Source: Campylobacter lari subsp. lari (GTDB lineage: Bacteria > Campylobacterota > Campylobacteria > Campylobacterales > Campylobacteraceae). From it: a stretch of 64,000 bases of DNA. The translations under genes were made by a program, and so were the position numbers. Within the stretch, counting starts at the first letter, position 1. Every line of letters starts with the position of its first letter. The stretch lies in assembly GCF_013372185.1 (NCBI RefSeq), contig NZ_CP053830.1, positions 806,001 to 870,000 of the forward strand, written 5' to 3'. The notes below the pieces were generated by a model, which worked only from the letters and a program-made list of their open reading frames with translations, made no database searches and was not told the origin of the DNA. Below, in pieces: positions 42,559 to 52,598 of the stretch.

Positions 42559-43441
42559 TTTTACTCCTTTCTTCTTCTGAATCATCATAAGGGTCTAAGT
42601 GTATATGGATATTCCAAAAATCATCTTTAAAATGCTCTCTTATGCTATCTTCAATCTCATCACCGATTTTATGAGCTTTTAAAAGTGATATTGTAGGTTC
42701 AAAAACTAAATGCACACTAACATAAAGTATATCAGGACTTGTTCTAGTTTTTAAATGATGAAAGCTTTTGACTTCTTTATTTGCACTTATAATTTGTTTA
42801 ATCACTTCAACTTGTTCTTTATCAATTGCCACATCTAATAAAATTTTAGAACTTTCTTTTATGATTTTAAAAGCTGAAAAAATCGTATATAAGCTTATAG
42901 CTATACCAAATAAACCATCAATAAAATGATAATTTGTAAAAGCTATAATCACAAGCGCTAAAAGCGTTAGAGCATTAGTTAAAAAGTCTATTTTATAGTG
43001 CAAGCTATCGGCTTTTATAATCAAGCTTTTTGTTTTTTTAGCAACATAATTTAAAAAAATCACCAAACACAAAGTCACAGCCATAGCAAAAGCCATGACA
43101 AAAATTCCAAGATCAAGTTTTTCTACACTTTCTTGATTGTGAATTTTCAAAACACTCTCATAAAAAATATAAACCCCAACCCCACTAATAACAAGACCTT
43201 CAAAAAGCCCCATTAAAGCTTCAATTTTACTAAGGCCAAAATTATATTCTTTACTAGATCCTTGAGAACTTTTTTTCAAAGCTAAAAAATTTAAACCCGA
43301 AATCACACAATCAAGTAAAGAATCAATCGCACTAGAAAGCACCGCAACAGAACCTGAAGCTAAACCTACTATAAATTTAACAATAGCTAAAAAAATAGCA
43401 CATACACTTGCGATGATGGTTGCGCTTTTTTGCAAATTCAT
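42527..43441 (-). CDS. Cation diffusion facilitator (FieF/CzcD-like)
   Basis: A 304-residue divalent metal/proton antiporter with six membrane segments. The metal-site motifs are AIDSLLD (DxxxD) in helix 2 and SLHYKID (HxxxD) in helix 5. The cytoplasmic C-terminal domain (about 205-304) has HHLKTRTSPDILYVSVHL, as in dimeric CDF proteins. The metal (Zn, Fe or Mn) is not determinable here. It overlaps aguA upstream by 4 nt and aguB downstream, an arrangement also seen in C. jejuni. Confidence 0.85.
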   Translation of the reverse strand: MNLQKSATIIASVCAIFLAIVKFIVGLASGSVAVLSSAIDSLLDCVISGLNFLALKKSSQGSSKEYNFGLSKIEALMGLFEGLVISGVGVYIFYESVLKIHNQESVEKLDLGIFVMAFAMAVTLCLVIFLNYVAKKTKSLIIKADSLHYKIDFLTNALTLLALVIIAFTNYHFIDGLFGIAISLYTIFSAFKIIKESSKILLDVAIDKEQVEVIKQIISANKEVKSFHHLKTRTSPDILYVSVHLVFEPTISLLKAHKIGDEIEDSIREHFKDDFWNIHIHLDPYDDSEEERSKNEISTHTARI

Positions 43442-44415
43442 CTTTGACCTTCATAGCGGTTTTGACAAGAACAATGCAAAGAACCATTCTCTCTTAAAAA
43501 CACTCTTGCATCAACCCCTACTACTTTTCTATCTTTGCATGCTTTTTGTAAATTTTCTAATACCAAAGCATCATTTTCATCATTATAAGTTGGCACTATC
43601 AAGCCACCATTGACAAAAACAAAATTTGCATAAGTAGCACCAAGCCTTTTACCTTCAAAATACAAAGGCTTAGGTAAAGGGAGCTCTAATAAATCAAATC
43701 CTGTTTTTTTAAGCTCCTCTTCCATAGCTTTTAAAGGTGCATAATGCTCATCATTTTCATCTTTACACACACAATAAGCAATGGTTTTTTCATTGATAAA
43801 TCTTGCTAAAGTATCCACATGAGAATCAGTATCATCACCCTTTATAAAGCCATTTTCAAGCCATATGATCTCTTTTAAACCAAAAATCTCTTTTAACTTA
43901 GCTTCAATTTGCTCTTTATTTAAATGTGAATTTCTATTTTCATTTAACAAACAAGCACTCGTTGTAAGCATTACTCCTTGCCCATTAAAATCAATACTCC
44001 CACCTTCTAAGATAAAATCAATTTTTTCTAATTTTCCAGATAATTTTTGTGAAAAAAGCTTTGAATTGACTGCATTATCTAATGTGCTTTGAAATTTATC
44101 TCCCCAAGCATTAAAAGTAAAATCAAGCCCTATGAGTTTATCATCTTCACATACATCAATTGCACCAAAATCTCTTATCCAAGTATCATTTGTATCGCAT
44201 TTAAAAAAATCTACATTTTTTATATGCTTAAATCTTTGAAAATCTTTTTCACTTGGCGCTATGAATAAAACTTTTTGAAAATTTGCCACAGCTTTAACAA
44301 ATTCTTCATAGCTTTGCAAAATCTCTTCTAAATAAGGCTTCCAATCGCTATTTTCATGAGGCAAGGAAAGTAAAAGTAGCTCTTGTTTTTGCCATTCTGC
44401 TATGCTTTTTCTCAT
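43438..44415 (-). CDS. aguA: Agmatine deiminase
   Basis: A 325-residue enzyme that converts agmatine to N-carbamoylputrescine and ammonia. Family motifs are NDTWIRDFGAI, FILEGGSIDFNG, GDDTDSHVDTLARF and the C-terminal catalytic cysteine region GSLHCSCQNRY. First gene of the aguA-CDF-aguB-(DJ-1) unit. Confidence 0.92.
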   Translation of the reverse strand: MRKSIAEWQKQELLLLSLPHENSDWKPYLEEILQSYEEFVKAVANFQKVLFIAPSEKDFQRFKHIKNVDFFKCDTNDTWIRDFGAIDVCEDDKLIGLDFTFNAWGDKFQSTLDNAVNSKLFSQKLSGKLEKIDFILEGGSIDFNGQGVMLTTSACLLNENRNSHLNKEQIEAKLKEIFGLKEIIWLENGFIKGDDTDSHVDTLARFINEKTIAYCVCKDENDEHYAPLKAMEEELKKTGFDLLELPLPKPLYFEGKRLGATYANFVFVNGGLIVPTYNDENDALVLENLQKACKDRKVVGVDARVFLRENGSLHCSCQNRYEGQR

Positions 44416-44471
44416 TTTGATACCCTTTTTGATAATTAAAAAAGTATTTTAACATTTTTAATGATAGTTTT

Positions 44472-44753
44472 TTACTCTTTTTTTAAAACCCAAGCAAAAT
44501 ACCATATCGCAAAAGATAAAAGCAAAATCATAAAAAGCTTTTTATCATACACTCCAAAACCAATATAAAGCACAGAATACATAAAACCAAAACTTCCTGC
44601 ATAAATGCAAATTCTACTCATTAAACCATTTTCCACCGCTCTAAAACATGGGCATTTGTGAAAAAATTTCTTTTTTGCTTCTTTGGGTTTAAAAAAACTC
44701 AAAACCGCACTTAAAATCAGCAAAAAACTTAAAAAATATAAAACCTTATCCAT
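44472..44753 (-). CDS. Small inner-membrane protein of unknown function
   Basis: About 93 residues from ATG 44753 (MDKVLYFLSFLLILSAV), which overlaps the stop of the upstream hydrolase gene as TAATG. Three hydrophobic segments are visible: 3-19, 48-68 and 73-89. A Cys pair (FHKCPCFRAVE) lies between the first and second. I do not recognise it. Confidence 0.6.
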   Translation of the reverse strand: MDKVLYFLSFLLILSAVLSFFKPKEAKKKFFHKCPCFRAVENGLMSRICIYAGSFGFMYSVLYIGFGVYDKKLFMILLLSFAIWYFAWVLKKE

Positions 44754-45352
44754 TAGTGAAAATACCTTAACCAAGCAGGAATTGCTTTTTGCTCTTCATT
44801 TAAAGTGCTTTCTTCTCCATGCCCTGGAAGTAATCTAAAATCTTTTTCATAAGCTAAAACTTTAAGCAAACTCTCTTTCATCTTAGTTGCATCTGAGTAA
44901 GGAAAATCCCATCTACCAATACTACGATAAAATAAAAAATCCCCACTAAAAAGCACATCTTCACCCACAAGTTCTATCATGCAACACCCTGGAGTATGAC
45001 CTGGAAAATGATGAAATTTAAACTTAAACTCATCTATACTAAATTCATTTTCATTTTCTATTAACACATCAGCATTTGAATGCTCAAAACCATAATTAAA
45101 AGGATCTTTTAGCATAAAAGCATCATCTTTATGGATAAAAAGTGGAATTTCATAAGCCATTTTAACTTTAGTATTATCATAAACATGATCATAATGACCA
45201 TGAGTATTTAAAATAGCCAAAGGTTTGCCTGCATTTTCTTCGATAAACTCATAAGAATTTTCACCTGGATCGATGATAATTTGCTTATTATTGTGATCTA
45301 TAATATAACAATTTGTTTCATACATTCCGCATGGTTGTTTTAAAATACGCAT
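44753..45352 (-). CDS. Metallo-beta-lactamase-fold hydrolase (glyoxalase II-like)
   Basis: A 199-residue protein with the MBL metal motif NTHGHYDHVYDN, further ligands in FHHFPGHTPGCCMI and FSGDFLF, and the final LLPGHGEEST. Most like the YcbL/GloB-like bacterial thioesterases. It lies divergent from nadE, as in C. jejuni. Confidence 0.88.
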   Translation of the reverse strand: MRILKQPCGMYETNCYIIDHNNKQIIIDPGENSYEFIEENAGKPLAILNTHGHYDHVYDNTKVKMAYEIPLFIHKDDAFMLKDPFNYGFEHSNADVLIENENEFSIDEFKFKFHHFPGHTPGCCMIELVGEDVLFSGDFLFYRSIGRWDFPYSDATKMKESLLKVLAYEKDFRLLPGHGEESTLNEEQKAIPAWLRYFH

Positions 45353-45413
45353 ATAAACTTCCTTTTAACTAAATCAAATATAATTTTAAAAAATTAATAT
45401 TTAAAGATTTTTT

Positions 45414-46154
45414 ATGAATTATACAAAATTACAAGAATTATTGATCAATTTTATAAAAGAACAAGCAGGAGATAAAAATCTCATCTTAGGTTTAAGCGGT
45501 GGGATAGACTCAGCTTTAGTAGCTCATCTTTGCAAAAAAGCAGTAGGTGAAAAACTTTTTGTACTTTTAATGCCTACAAAACATTCTAAAAAAGAAAATT
45601 TAGATGATGCATTAATACTTTGTGAAGATTTGCAAATTCACCATAAAATCATTTATATTGATAAAGTGCTTTGTGCTTATGAAAAAATTTGTCAAGATCT
45701 AAACCCTTTACGCTTTGGCAACTTAGCCGCAAGAGTGCGTATGAGTTTGCTTTATGATTATTCAGCTTTTCATAATGCATTGGTAGTAGGTACTTCTAAT
45801 AAAAGTGAGCTTATGCTTGGTTATGGGACTATTTATGGGGATTTAGCTTGTGCTTTTAATCCTTTGGCTACGCTTTATAAAAGTGAAGTTTTTAAACTTG
45901 CTAAATTTATGGGTGTACATGAAAATTTCATACAAAAAGCTCCTAGTGCTGATCTTTGGCCAAATCAAAGCGATGAGAGCGATCTTGGCTATAAATATGA
46001 AGTTTTAGATGAAGTTTTAAAAGCTTTAGAAAATAATCAAAGTTTGGAAAATTTTGATGAGAATTTAAAAAATTTAGTCTTAGAGCGTGTGCAAAATAAT
46101 GCTTTTAAAAGAAAACTTCCAACAACATTAAAGAATACATATGACTTGGCTTGA
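45414..46154 (+). CDS. nadE: NH3-dependent NAD synthetase
   Basis: A 246-residue enzyme that amidates deamido-NAD to NAD. The N-type ATP pyrophosphatase loop LGLSGGIDSALVAHL is clear, with TSNKSELMLGYGT and the C-terminal PSADLWPNQSDESDLGY. It lacks a glutaminase domain, so ammonia is the donor. It overlaps lpxK by 14 nt. Confidence 0.94.
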   Translation: MNYTKLQELLINFIKEQAGDKNLILGLSGGIDSALVAHLCKKAVGEKLFVLLMPTKHSKKENLDDALILCEDLQIHHKIIYIDKVLCAYEKICQDLNPLRFGNLAARVRMSLLYDYSAFHNALVVGTSNKSELMLGYGTIYGDLACAFNPLATLYKSEVFKLAKFMGVHENFIQKAPSADLWPNQSDESDLGYKYEVLDEVLKALENNQSLENFDENLKNLVLERVQNNAFKRKLPTTLKNTYDLA

Positions 46155-47079
46155 TCGCTATTTTTTTAAACCTAATTTTTTACAAAAAACTCTCGCTTTT
46201 TTACTTTTGCCTTTCAGTTTTTTATATATGATCATAGCGATTTTAAATACTAAATTTAAAAAAGAACTTGATTTTAATTTACCCATTATAAGCATAGGTA
46301 ATCTAACCCTAGGAGGTAATGGAAAAACTCCTATTTGTAAAGCCATAGCAACTGAATTTGAAAATTGTTTTATCATCTTAAGAGGCTATAAAAGACAAAG
46401 CAAAGGCTTAATCATCGTTAAGCATAAAGATGAAATTTTATGCGATATTAAAGAAAGTGGTGATGAAGCTATGGAGTATGCACTTACAAAGCACATTAGT
46501 GGAGTGATAGTAAGTGAAGATAGAATAAAAGGCATTCAAAAAGCTATCGAGCTTGGAGCAAAGATTATACTTTTAGATGATGCTTTTTCTAAATTTCACA
46601 TTAAAAAACTTAATATTTTATTGCAAAGTAAAGATGAGCCATTTTTTGATTTTACCCTACCTAGCGGGGCTTATCGTTTGCCAAAATCTTTTACTAAAAG
46701 GGCTGATTTTATAGCTAAAGAAAATGAAGATTTTGTGCGTTATTCTCATGTAAAAGAAAATCAAAAAGCCATTTTAATAAGCTCTATTGCAAAGCCTTTT
46801 AGATTATATGAGCATTTTATCAAAGCTAGGGCTTGTTATTTTTTTGCTGATCATTATACTTTCAAAAAAGAAGAATTAGAAAAACTTTTAAAAAAACACA
46901 ATTGCGACACCTTAATGCTTACCTTTAAAGACTATGTAAAAGTAAAAGATTTTGGCTTTAAAACTGAACTTATTCATCTTGATATTGTTTTAAAAGATAG
47001 CTTTAAGCAAGTTTTGCAAGATTATATTTATAAATTTAACAAAAAGGAAGAAAATGTTACTACACTCAACCCAAGATAA
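46141..47079 (+). CDS. lpxK: Tetraacyldisaccharide 4'-kinase LpxK
   Basis: A 312-residue membrane-associated kinase of the lipid A pathway. It has an N-terminal membrane anchor (about 13-35), P-loop IGNLTLGGNGKTPICKAI and the DDAF motif (ILLDDAFSKFHIKK). Overlaps nadE and thrC in the nadE-lpxK-thrC-kdsB operon. Confidence 0.93.
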   Translation: MTWLDRYFFKPNFLQKTLAFLLLPFSFLYMIIAILNTKFKKELDFNLPIISIGNLTLGGNGKTPICKAIATEFENCFIILRGYKRQSKGLIIVKHKDEILCDIKESGDEAMEYALTKHISGVIVSEDRIKGIQKAIELGAKIILLDDAFSKFHIKKLNILLQSKDEPFFDFTLPSGAYRLPKSFTKRADFIAKENEDFVRYSHVKENQKAILISSIAKPFRLYEHFIKARACYFFADHYTFKKEELEKLLKKHNCDTLMLTFKDYVKVKDFGFKTELIHLDIVLKDSFKQVLQDYIYKFNKKEENVTTLNPR

Positions 47080-48463
47080 AAATCACCAAGTAAGCTTTTC
47101 AAAAGCCTTACTTAGCCCTAGCGCACCTAATAATGCTTTATATGCGCCACTTAATCTACCAAAACTTGATAATGAAGCTTTAAAAAATTTAAACTACAAA
47201 GAATTAGCTTTAAAAATCATCGCGGCTTTTGATTTTGATTTAGAACTTGAAGTTTTTGAAAAAGCTTTGAAAACTTATGAGGATTTTGATGATAAAACCT
47301 GCCCTATTAATTTAAGAAAAATTAATGATAAGCTTTACATTAATGAATTATTCCATGGGCCAACAAGGGCTTTTAAAGATATGGCTTTACAGCCTTTTGG
47401 CGTGCTTTTAGAATACTTAAAAAAAGATGATGATTTTTTAATCATGTGCGCTACAAGTGGTGATACAGGGCCTGCTACACTAAAAAGCTTTGAAAATAAA
47501 AAAGGTATAAAAGTAGTTTGTATTTACCCAAATGAAGGTACAAGTAAAACTCAAGCCTTACAAATGACGCATTCAAATGCAAGCAATTTAAAATCCATAG
47601 CCATTGAAGGTAATTTTGATGATGCACAAAATGCCTTAAAAACACTTTTAAATGATGAGGATTTTAAAAATACTTTAAAAGAAGAAAAGTTAAGTCTAAG
47701 TGCCGCAAATTCGGTTAATTTTGGAAGAATACTTTTTCAAATCATCTATCATTACTATGCTAGTTTAAAAATCGATAGAACAATAGATATCATCATTCCA
47801 AGTGGAAATTTTGGCGATGCTTTGGGAGCTTATTATGCTAAAAAAATGGGAGCAAATATAGGTAAAATTAAAATTGCCTCAAATTCTAATAACATCTTAA
47901 GTGAGTTTTTTAATACAGGCAAATATGATTTAAGAAATAAAAGCTTGCAAAAGACTATTTCTCCTGCTATGGATATACTTATATCATCAAATATAGAACG
48001 CTTGCTTTTTGATAAATTTAAAGATGAGCGCACCAAAGAACTTATGCAAGCTTTAAAAAACGAAAAATATTATGAGCTTAGCCAAGAAGAACTAGAACTT
48101 TTACAAGAAGACTTTGAAGCTGATTTTTGCAATGATGATGAGTGTATGCAATATATCAAACAATACAGCCACTTAGGACTTTTAGACCCTCACACTTGCA
48201 CTTGCTTTAAAATGCTTGATTCTAACACTACTACGCTTATTACTTCCACAGCACAATGGAGTAAATTTACCCCAAGCATGTATCAAGCAATTTATAATAA
48301 AGAATGCCAAGATGAACAAGCTTGTATGCAAGAACTTGCAAAAGAATTTAAGCAAGAAATTCATCCAAATATCGCAAGCTTATTTACAAGCACACAAAAG
48401 CAAGATCAAGTTTGCAAACTCAAAAATCTAAAACAAACTATTATAGAATGGATAAAACAATGA
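47054..48463 (+). CDS. thrC: Threonine synthase
   Basis: A 469-residue PLP enzyme that makes threonine from O-phosphohomoserine. The PLP lysine is in GPTRAFKDMALQPFG, and the phosphate-binding and substrate loops are CATSGDTGPA and IPSGNFGDALGAYYAKKMG. ATG 47054 is preceded by AAAAAGGAAG inside the lpxK end. Its stop overlaps the kdsB start as ATGA. Confidence 0.94.
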   Translation: MLLHSTQDKNHQVSFSKALLSPSAPNNALYAPLNLPKLDNEALKNLNYKELALKIIAAFDFDLELEVFEKALKTYEDFDDKTCPINLRKINDKLYINELFHGPTRAFKDMALQPFGVLLEYLKKDDDFLIMCATSGDTGPATLKSFENKKGIKVVCIYPNEGTSKTQALQMTHSNASNLKSIAIEGNFDDAQNALKTLLNDEDFKNTLKEEKLSLSAANSVNFGRILFQIIYHYYASLKIDRTIDIIIPSGNFGDALGAYYAKKMGANIGKIKIASNSNNILSEFFNTGKYDLRNKSLQKTISPAMDILISSNIERLLFDKFKDERTKELMQALKNEKYYELSQEELELLQEDFEADFCNDDECMQYIKQYSHLGLLDPHTCTCFKMLDSNTTTLITSTAQWSKFTPSMYQAIYNKECQDEQACMQELAKEFKQEIHPNIASLFTSTQKQDQVCKLKNLKQTIIEWIKQ

Positions 48464-49185
48464 TTATTATACCTGCAAGATTAAAATCAAGTCGTTTTGA
48501 AAATAAAATTTTATGTGAAATTGATAATTTGCCTATGTTTGTTTATACAGCTAAAAAAATGCAAGAAGTTGATGAAGTTTGCGTGGCACTTGATGATGAA
48601 GAGGTTTTAAAAATAGCACAAAAACACAATATAAAAGCTATCTTAACAAGTAAAAATCACGAAAGTGGCACAGATAGGATTAATGAAGCTTGTCAAATTT
48701 TAAAACTAAATGACAATGAGCTAATCATCAATGTTCAAGCTGATGAGCCTTTTATAGAAATTCAAAATATCAAAAAATTTAAAGAATTTAGTCAAATTGC
48801 CTTTGAAGATGAGTTTTGTTTTATGAGTAGTTGTTATAAAGAAGTAGATGCGAAAACTTGCGAGGATCCAAATTTAGTTAAAGTAGTTACTGATAGTAAT
48901 GATTATGCTTTATATTTTTCAAGATCTAAAATTCCTTATGAAAGAGCAAATTACAAGCAAAATTTCAAAGCTCATCTTGGAATTTATGCATATAAAGTGA
49001 AAAATTTGCAAGAATTTTGCACTTTAAAAAACTCAGCTTTAGAAGAATGTGAAAAATTAGAACAATTAAGAGCCTTAGAAAATGGCAAAAAAATCAAAAT
49101 GTTAAAAATACAAAGCCAAAGCATAGGTATAGATACAAAAGAAGATTACGAGAAAGCTTTGGCTAGATTTGGAGTTAAAAAATGA
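48460..49185 (+). CDS. kdsB: CMP-KDO synthetase (3-deoxy-manno-octulosonate cytidylyltransferase)
   Basis: About 241 residues from ATG 48460, which overlaps the thrC stop (ATGA). Upstream in-frame starts lie inside thrC and are unlikely. IIIPARLKSSRFENK is the nucleotide-binding N-terminus, and NVQADEPFIE and HLGIYAYKV are family motifs. Activates KDO for lipooligosaccharide core synthesis. Confidence 0.93.
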   Translation: MIIIPARLKSSRFENKILCEIDNLPMFVYTAKKMQEVDEVCVALDDEEVLKIAQKHNIKAILTSKNHESGTDRINEACQILKLNDNELIINVQADEPFIEIQNIKKFKEFSQIAFEDEFCFMSSCYKEVDAKTCEDPNLVKVVTDSNDYALYFSRSKIPYERANYKQNFKAHLGIYAYKVKNLQEFCTLKNSALEECEKLEQLRALENGKKIKMLKIQSQSIGIDTKEDYEKALARFGVKK

Positions 49186-49946
49186 AAAAAATACTTTTTT
49201 TACTAAGCTTATTTTTTACACTTAATGCAAAAGAATTAATTGTAGGTATGGAGTTAGCCTACCCGCCTTTTGAAATGAGTGACACTAAAGGCAATCCAAG
49301 CGGCATTAGTGTAGAGTTTTTACAAGCCTTTGCTAAAGAAAAAAACTATGATTTAAAAATTCAAAACATAGCTTGGGATGGACTTATACCTGCTTTAAGA
49401 ACTCAAAAAATAGATCTCATCATGTCTTCTATGAGTATAAGCGAACAAAGAAAAAAAGTAATAGATTTTACCTCACCTTATGCTAAGGCAAATTTAGCGA
49501 TATTAAGCGCTAAAAAATCAAATATTAATTCCATAGAAGATTTAAATCAAAAAGGGAAAATCCTTGCTTTAAAAAGAGGTTCAAGTGCGCATTTATATGC
49601 TCAAAAAAATCTTAAAAACGCAAAAATTTTAGTATTTGATAAAGAAAATGCAGCTATTTTAGAAGTCATTCAAGCTAAAGCTGATGCTTTTATTTATGAT
49701 CAAATGAGTATTTATAAAGCTTGGCAAAAACATCCTGAGCAAACAAAAGCTATTTTTACCCCTTTTGAAAAAACACCTGAGCAATGGGCCATAGCTTTAA
49801 ATAAAAATAATACTAAATTAAAAGAAGAGCTTAATGAGTTTATTTTAAAATCTAAAGAAAATGGTTTTTTTGATAAACTAAGTCAAAAATATCTCAAAGA
49901 TATGCAAGAAGTTTTCAAAGAACAAAAGCTTGAGTTTTTCTTCTAA
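49182..49946 (+). CDS. Amino-acid ABC transporter substrate-binding protein
   Basis: A 254-residue periplasmic solute-binding protein (family 3) with signal peptide MKKILFLLSLFFTLNA. The binding-domain start KELIVGMELAYPPFEM and the hinge region DLIMSSMSISEQRKKVIDFT are typical of polar amino-acid binders (GlnH type). It overlaps kdsB by 4 nt and converges on a permease gene, again with 4 nt overlap. Confidence 0.88.
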   Translation: MKKILFLLSLFFTLNAKELIVGMELAYPPFEMSDTKGNPSGISVEFLQAFAKEKNYDLKIQNIAWDGLIPALRTQKIDLIMSSMSISEQRKKVIDFTSPYAKANLAILSAKKSNINSIEDLNQKGKILALKRGSSAHLYAQKNLKNAKILVFDKENAAILEVIQAKADAFIYDQMSIYKAWQKHPEQTKAIFTPFEKTPEQWAIALNKNNTKLKEELNEFILKSKENGFFDKLSQKYLKDMQEVFKEQKLEFFF

Positions 49947-50725
49947 GAAAAACTCTTTTCAAGCTTTCTTGAAAACATAGAAATAGGTAAAGTTAAAACC
50001 AAATAGCAAAGTGCTAAAGGGATATAAATTTCTAAAGTAGAAAAGGTAAAAGCGTTGATTTCTTGAGCATTTTGGGTAAGTTCTGAAATAGCTATAACAC
50101 TTAAAAGAGAGCTATCTTTGATCAAATTACTAAGTTGTCCACTTAGTGGTGCTAAGATATTTTTTAAAGCTTGAGGAAAAATCACACTTTTATAAATTTC
50201 AAACTCACTCAAACCCAAAGCCTTAGCACTTTCATATTGCATTTTGTCAACACTTAAAATCCCCGCTCTAAATATTTCACAAATATAAGCACTAGCAAAT
50301 AAAGCTAAAATCAAAACTCCACAAACATAGCGATTGTCAAGCCCCAAATTATCCGCAAAAATATAATAAATCAATAAAATTTGTACTAGCAAAGGTGTGC
50401 CTCTAACAAGTTCTATAAAAACTCTTGCAAACATATTAAAAAGCACGATTTTACAAAGACTCATATAGCATAAAATCAAAGCAAAAATCACACCTACAAC
50501 CAAAGACAAAACACTAATAAAAAAACTCGTAAAAAAACCATGTATCATTTTGTCTTTATACTCATAAATTGCCATAAAATCAAAATTATAACTAGCGCTT
50601 AAAAAAGATAAATAAAAAAATAAAAACAATAAAAAAACCAGCAAAAAAGCATTAACCATATATGCTTTTAAAGTAATTTTTTTATGCTCGTTAAATTTAT
50701 TGTGTACTAAAAAAATATTATTCAA
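49943..50725 (-). CDS. Amino-acid ABC transporter permease (HisM/GlnP type)
   Basis: A 260-residue permease with about five membrane segments and the polar amino-acid permease signature (IELVRGTPLLVQILLIYY) plus the EAA-loop region SAKALGLSEFEIYKSVIFPQALKN. No ATP-binding subunit gene is in the neighbourhood. The permease and the convergent binding-protein gene presumably work with an ATPase encoded elsewhere. Confidence 0.85.
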   Translation of the reverse strand: MNNIFLVHNKFNEHKKITLKAYMVNAFLLVFLLFLFFYLSFLSASYNFDFMAIYEYKDKMIHGFFTSFFISVLSLVVGVIFALILCYMSLCKIVLFNMFARVFIELVRGTPLLVQILLIYYIFADNLGLDNRYVCGVLILALFASAYICEIFRAGILSVDKMQYESAKALGLSEFEIYKSVIFPQALKNILAPLSGQLSNLIKDSSLLSVIAISELTQNAQEINAFTFSTLEIYIPLALCYLVLTLPISMFSRKLEKSFS

Positions 50726-50906
50726 AAAGTTCCTTTATTATGATTTCAAATATAGCAAATAGCAACTAAATTTCACTAAATATAAGATTGTTTAAAATTG
50801 AAATTTTAGTTTATAGCAAACTCCTTAATTTAGGATAATTATTAACTTAAATTTACCACAAATAAGTAAAATAAAACAAATTTAACTTCTAGTTTCAAGG
50901 AGAAAA

Positions 50907-52598
50907 ATGCGTTTTTTAGCGGTATTTTTTATTTTTTTCAATTTAGCTTTTGCTAATAATGGAGTATTATCACTCAATGAAGCTTTTAAACTCAATACCC
51001 ACAGCAACAATCAAGGAATTTTTTTAAAAATCAATCTTGCAGATAGAATTTATCTTTACAAAGATCAAATCAAAGTAGAATTAGATTCAAATGATATTAC
51101 TTCTTTGTTAAATTTCCCACAAACTCAAACTAGAGAAAACAAAGAAGTAATCTTTAGCCAACTTGAACTTTTTATACCTCAATTATTATTAGATGATTTT
51201 ATTAAAAACAACAAAGCAAAACTTTCCCTAGCTTATCAGGGTTGCTCAGAAGAAGGTTTATGTTATCGTCCTGTATATGTAAATTATGAACTTAATAAAC
51301 AAAATGGAATTTATACTATAAAATCCACTAAAGATCAATTTAAAAAGCAAAATGAAGATGAGCAAATTGCTAATGATTTAAGCACACAAAGTATATTTAT
51401 CACGCTTTTAACTTTCTTTGGATATGGTTTATTATTAGCACTTACTCCTTGTATTTTACCAATGATACCTATTCTTTCATCATTAATCGCAATGAAGCTC
51501 AAAGATAAACCATCTAAAAAATATAGTTTTTATTTATCTTTTATCTATGTCTTTTTTATGTCTTTAGCTTATGCTATAGCAGGTGCTTTAGTAGGCCTTG
51601 CAGGGGCTAATGTGCAAGGTTTATTACAACAACCTTGGATTATCATTGCTTTTGCGGGTATTTTTGTATTGCTCTCACTTTCTATGTTTGGCCTTTATGA
51701 ATTACAACTACCACTTAAATTTCAAAATTTTATTAATAAAAAAATAGAAGGTAAAAGTGGAATTTTTGGCGTAGCTATTATGGGCTTTTTATCAGCTTTA
51801 ATTGTAGGACCTTGCGTGGCTGCACCTTTAGCAGGAGCTTTGCTTTACATTACTAATAGTGGTGATGTATTTTTAGGAGGACTTTCTTTATTTGTGATGA
51901 GTTTTGGTATGGGCATGCCTTTGCTTTTAATAGGACTTGGAGGAAGTTTTTTAAAAAGCGGGGCTTGGATGCTTAAAGTAAAGATTTTTTTTGGTTTTAT
52001 CATGCTTATCATGGCAGTTTGGATGCTAGAAAGAATACTTAGTGCAAATATCATTTTAATGCTTTATGGAATTATAGGGGTATTTTTTACTAGCTTTATG
52101 GGTTTATTTGATGAAGTAAAAACTAATTTTGATAAGTTTAAAAAAGCAAGTATGATTTTGATTTTAGTATATAGCATAAGTTTAATTTTAGGCGGCTCAA
52201 TGGGTTCAAAAAGCATGCTAAAGCCTCTTGAGTTTAACCTTGCTTTTAAAGAAAATAGCTCTAGTTTAAGTTTTAAAACCATTAAAAACTTAAAAGAACT
52301 TAAGCAAGAATTGCAAAATTCAACCAAACCCATTATGCTTGAATTTACAGCTACTTGGTGTGAAAACTGCAAACTTTTAGAAGAATATACTTTTACAGAT
52401 ACGAAAGTGCAAAATTTGCTTGCTAACTACACGCTTTTAAAAGCAGATGTGACACACAATAGCCAAGAAGATTTAGCTCTTATGAAAGAATTTGGAGTTT
52501 TTGGACCTCCTGTGATGATATTTTTTGATAAAAATGAAGAAAAAGGACGCATTATAGGCTATGTAGATGCAAATGATTTTTTAAGTAAAGTTCCTTGA
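50907..52598 (+). CDS. dsbD: Thiol:disulfide interchange protein DsbD
   Basis: A 563-residue protein carrying electrons from cytoplasmic thioredoxin to the periplasm. It has a signal peptide, an N-terminal domain with cysteines in YQGCSEEGLCYRP, eight membrane segments with the redox cysteines in LALTPCILPMIP and IVGPCVAAPLAG, and a C-terminal thioredoxin domain with FTATWCENCKLL. All three Cys pairs are present. It may support cytochrome c assembly, including the multiheme proteins in this window. Confidence 0.92.
   Translation: MRFLAVFFIFFNLAFANNGVLSLNEAFKLNTHSNNQGIFLKINLADRIYLYKDQIKVELDSNDITSLLNFPQTQTRENKEVIFSQLELFIPQLLLDDFIKNNKAKLSLAYQGCSEEGLCYRPVYVNYELNKQNGIYTIKSTKDQFKKQNEDEQIANDLSTQSIFITLLTFFGYGLLLALTPCILPMIPILSSLIAMKLKDKPSKKYSFYLSFIYVFFMSLAYAIAGALVGLAGANVQGLLQQPWIIIAFAGIFVLLSLSMFGLYELQLPLKFQNFINKKIEGKSGIFGVAIMGFLSALIVGPCVAAPLAGALLYITNSGDVFLGGLSLFVMSFGMGMPLLLIGLGGSFLKSGAWMLKVKIFFGFIMLIMAVWMLERILSANIILMLYGIIGVFFTSFMGLFDEVKTNFDKFKKASMILILVYSISLILGGSMGSKSMLKPLEFNLAFKENSSSLSFKTIKNLKELKQELQNSTKPIMLEFTATWCENCKLLEEYTFTDTKVQNLLANYTLLKADVTHNSQEDLALMKEFGVFGPPVMIFFDKNEEKGRIIGYVDANDFLSKVP

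Noticed and set aside
43865-44092. Open frame antisense to aguA
   Set aside because: The minus strand encodes the conserved deiminase; the plus frame has no support.
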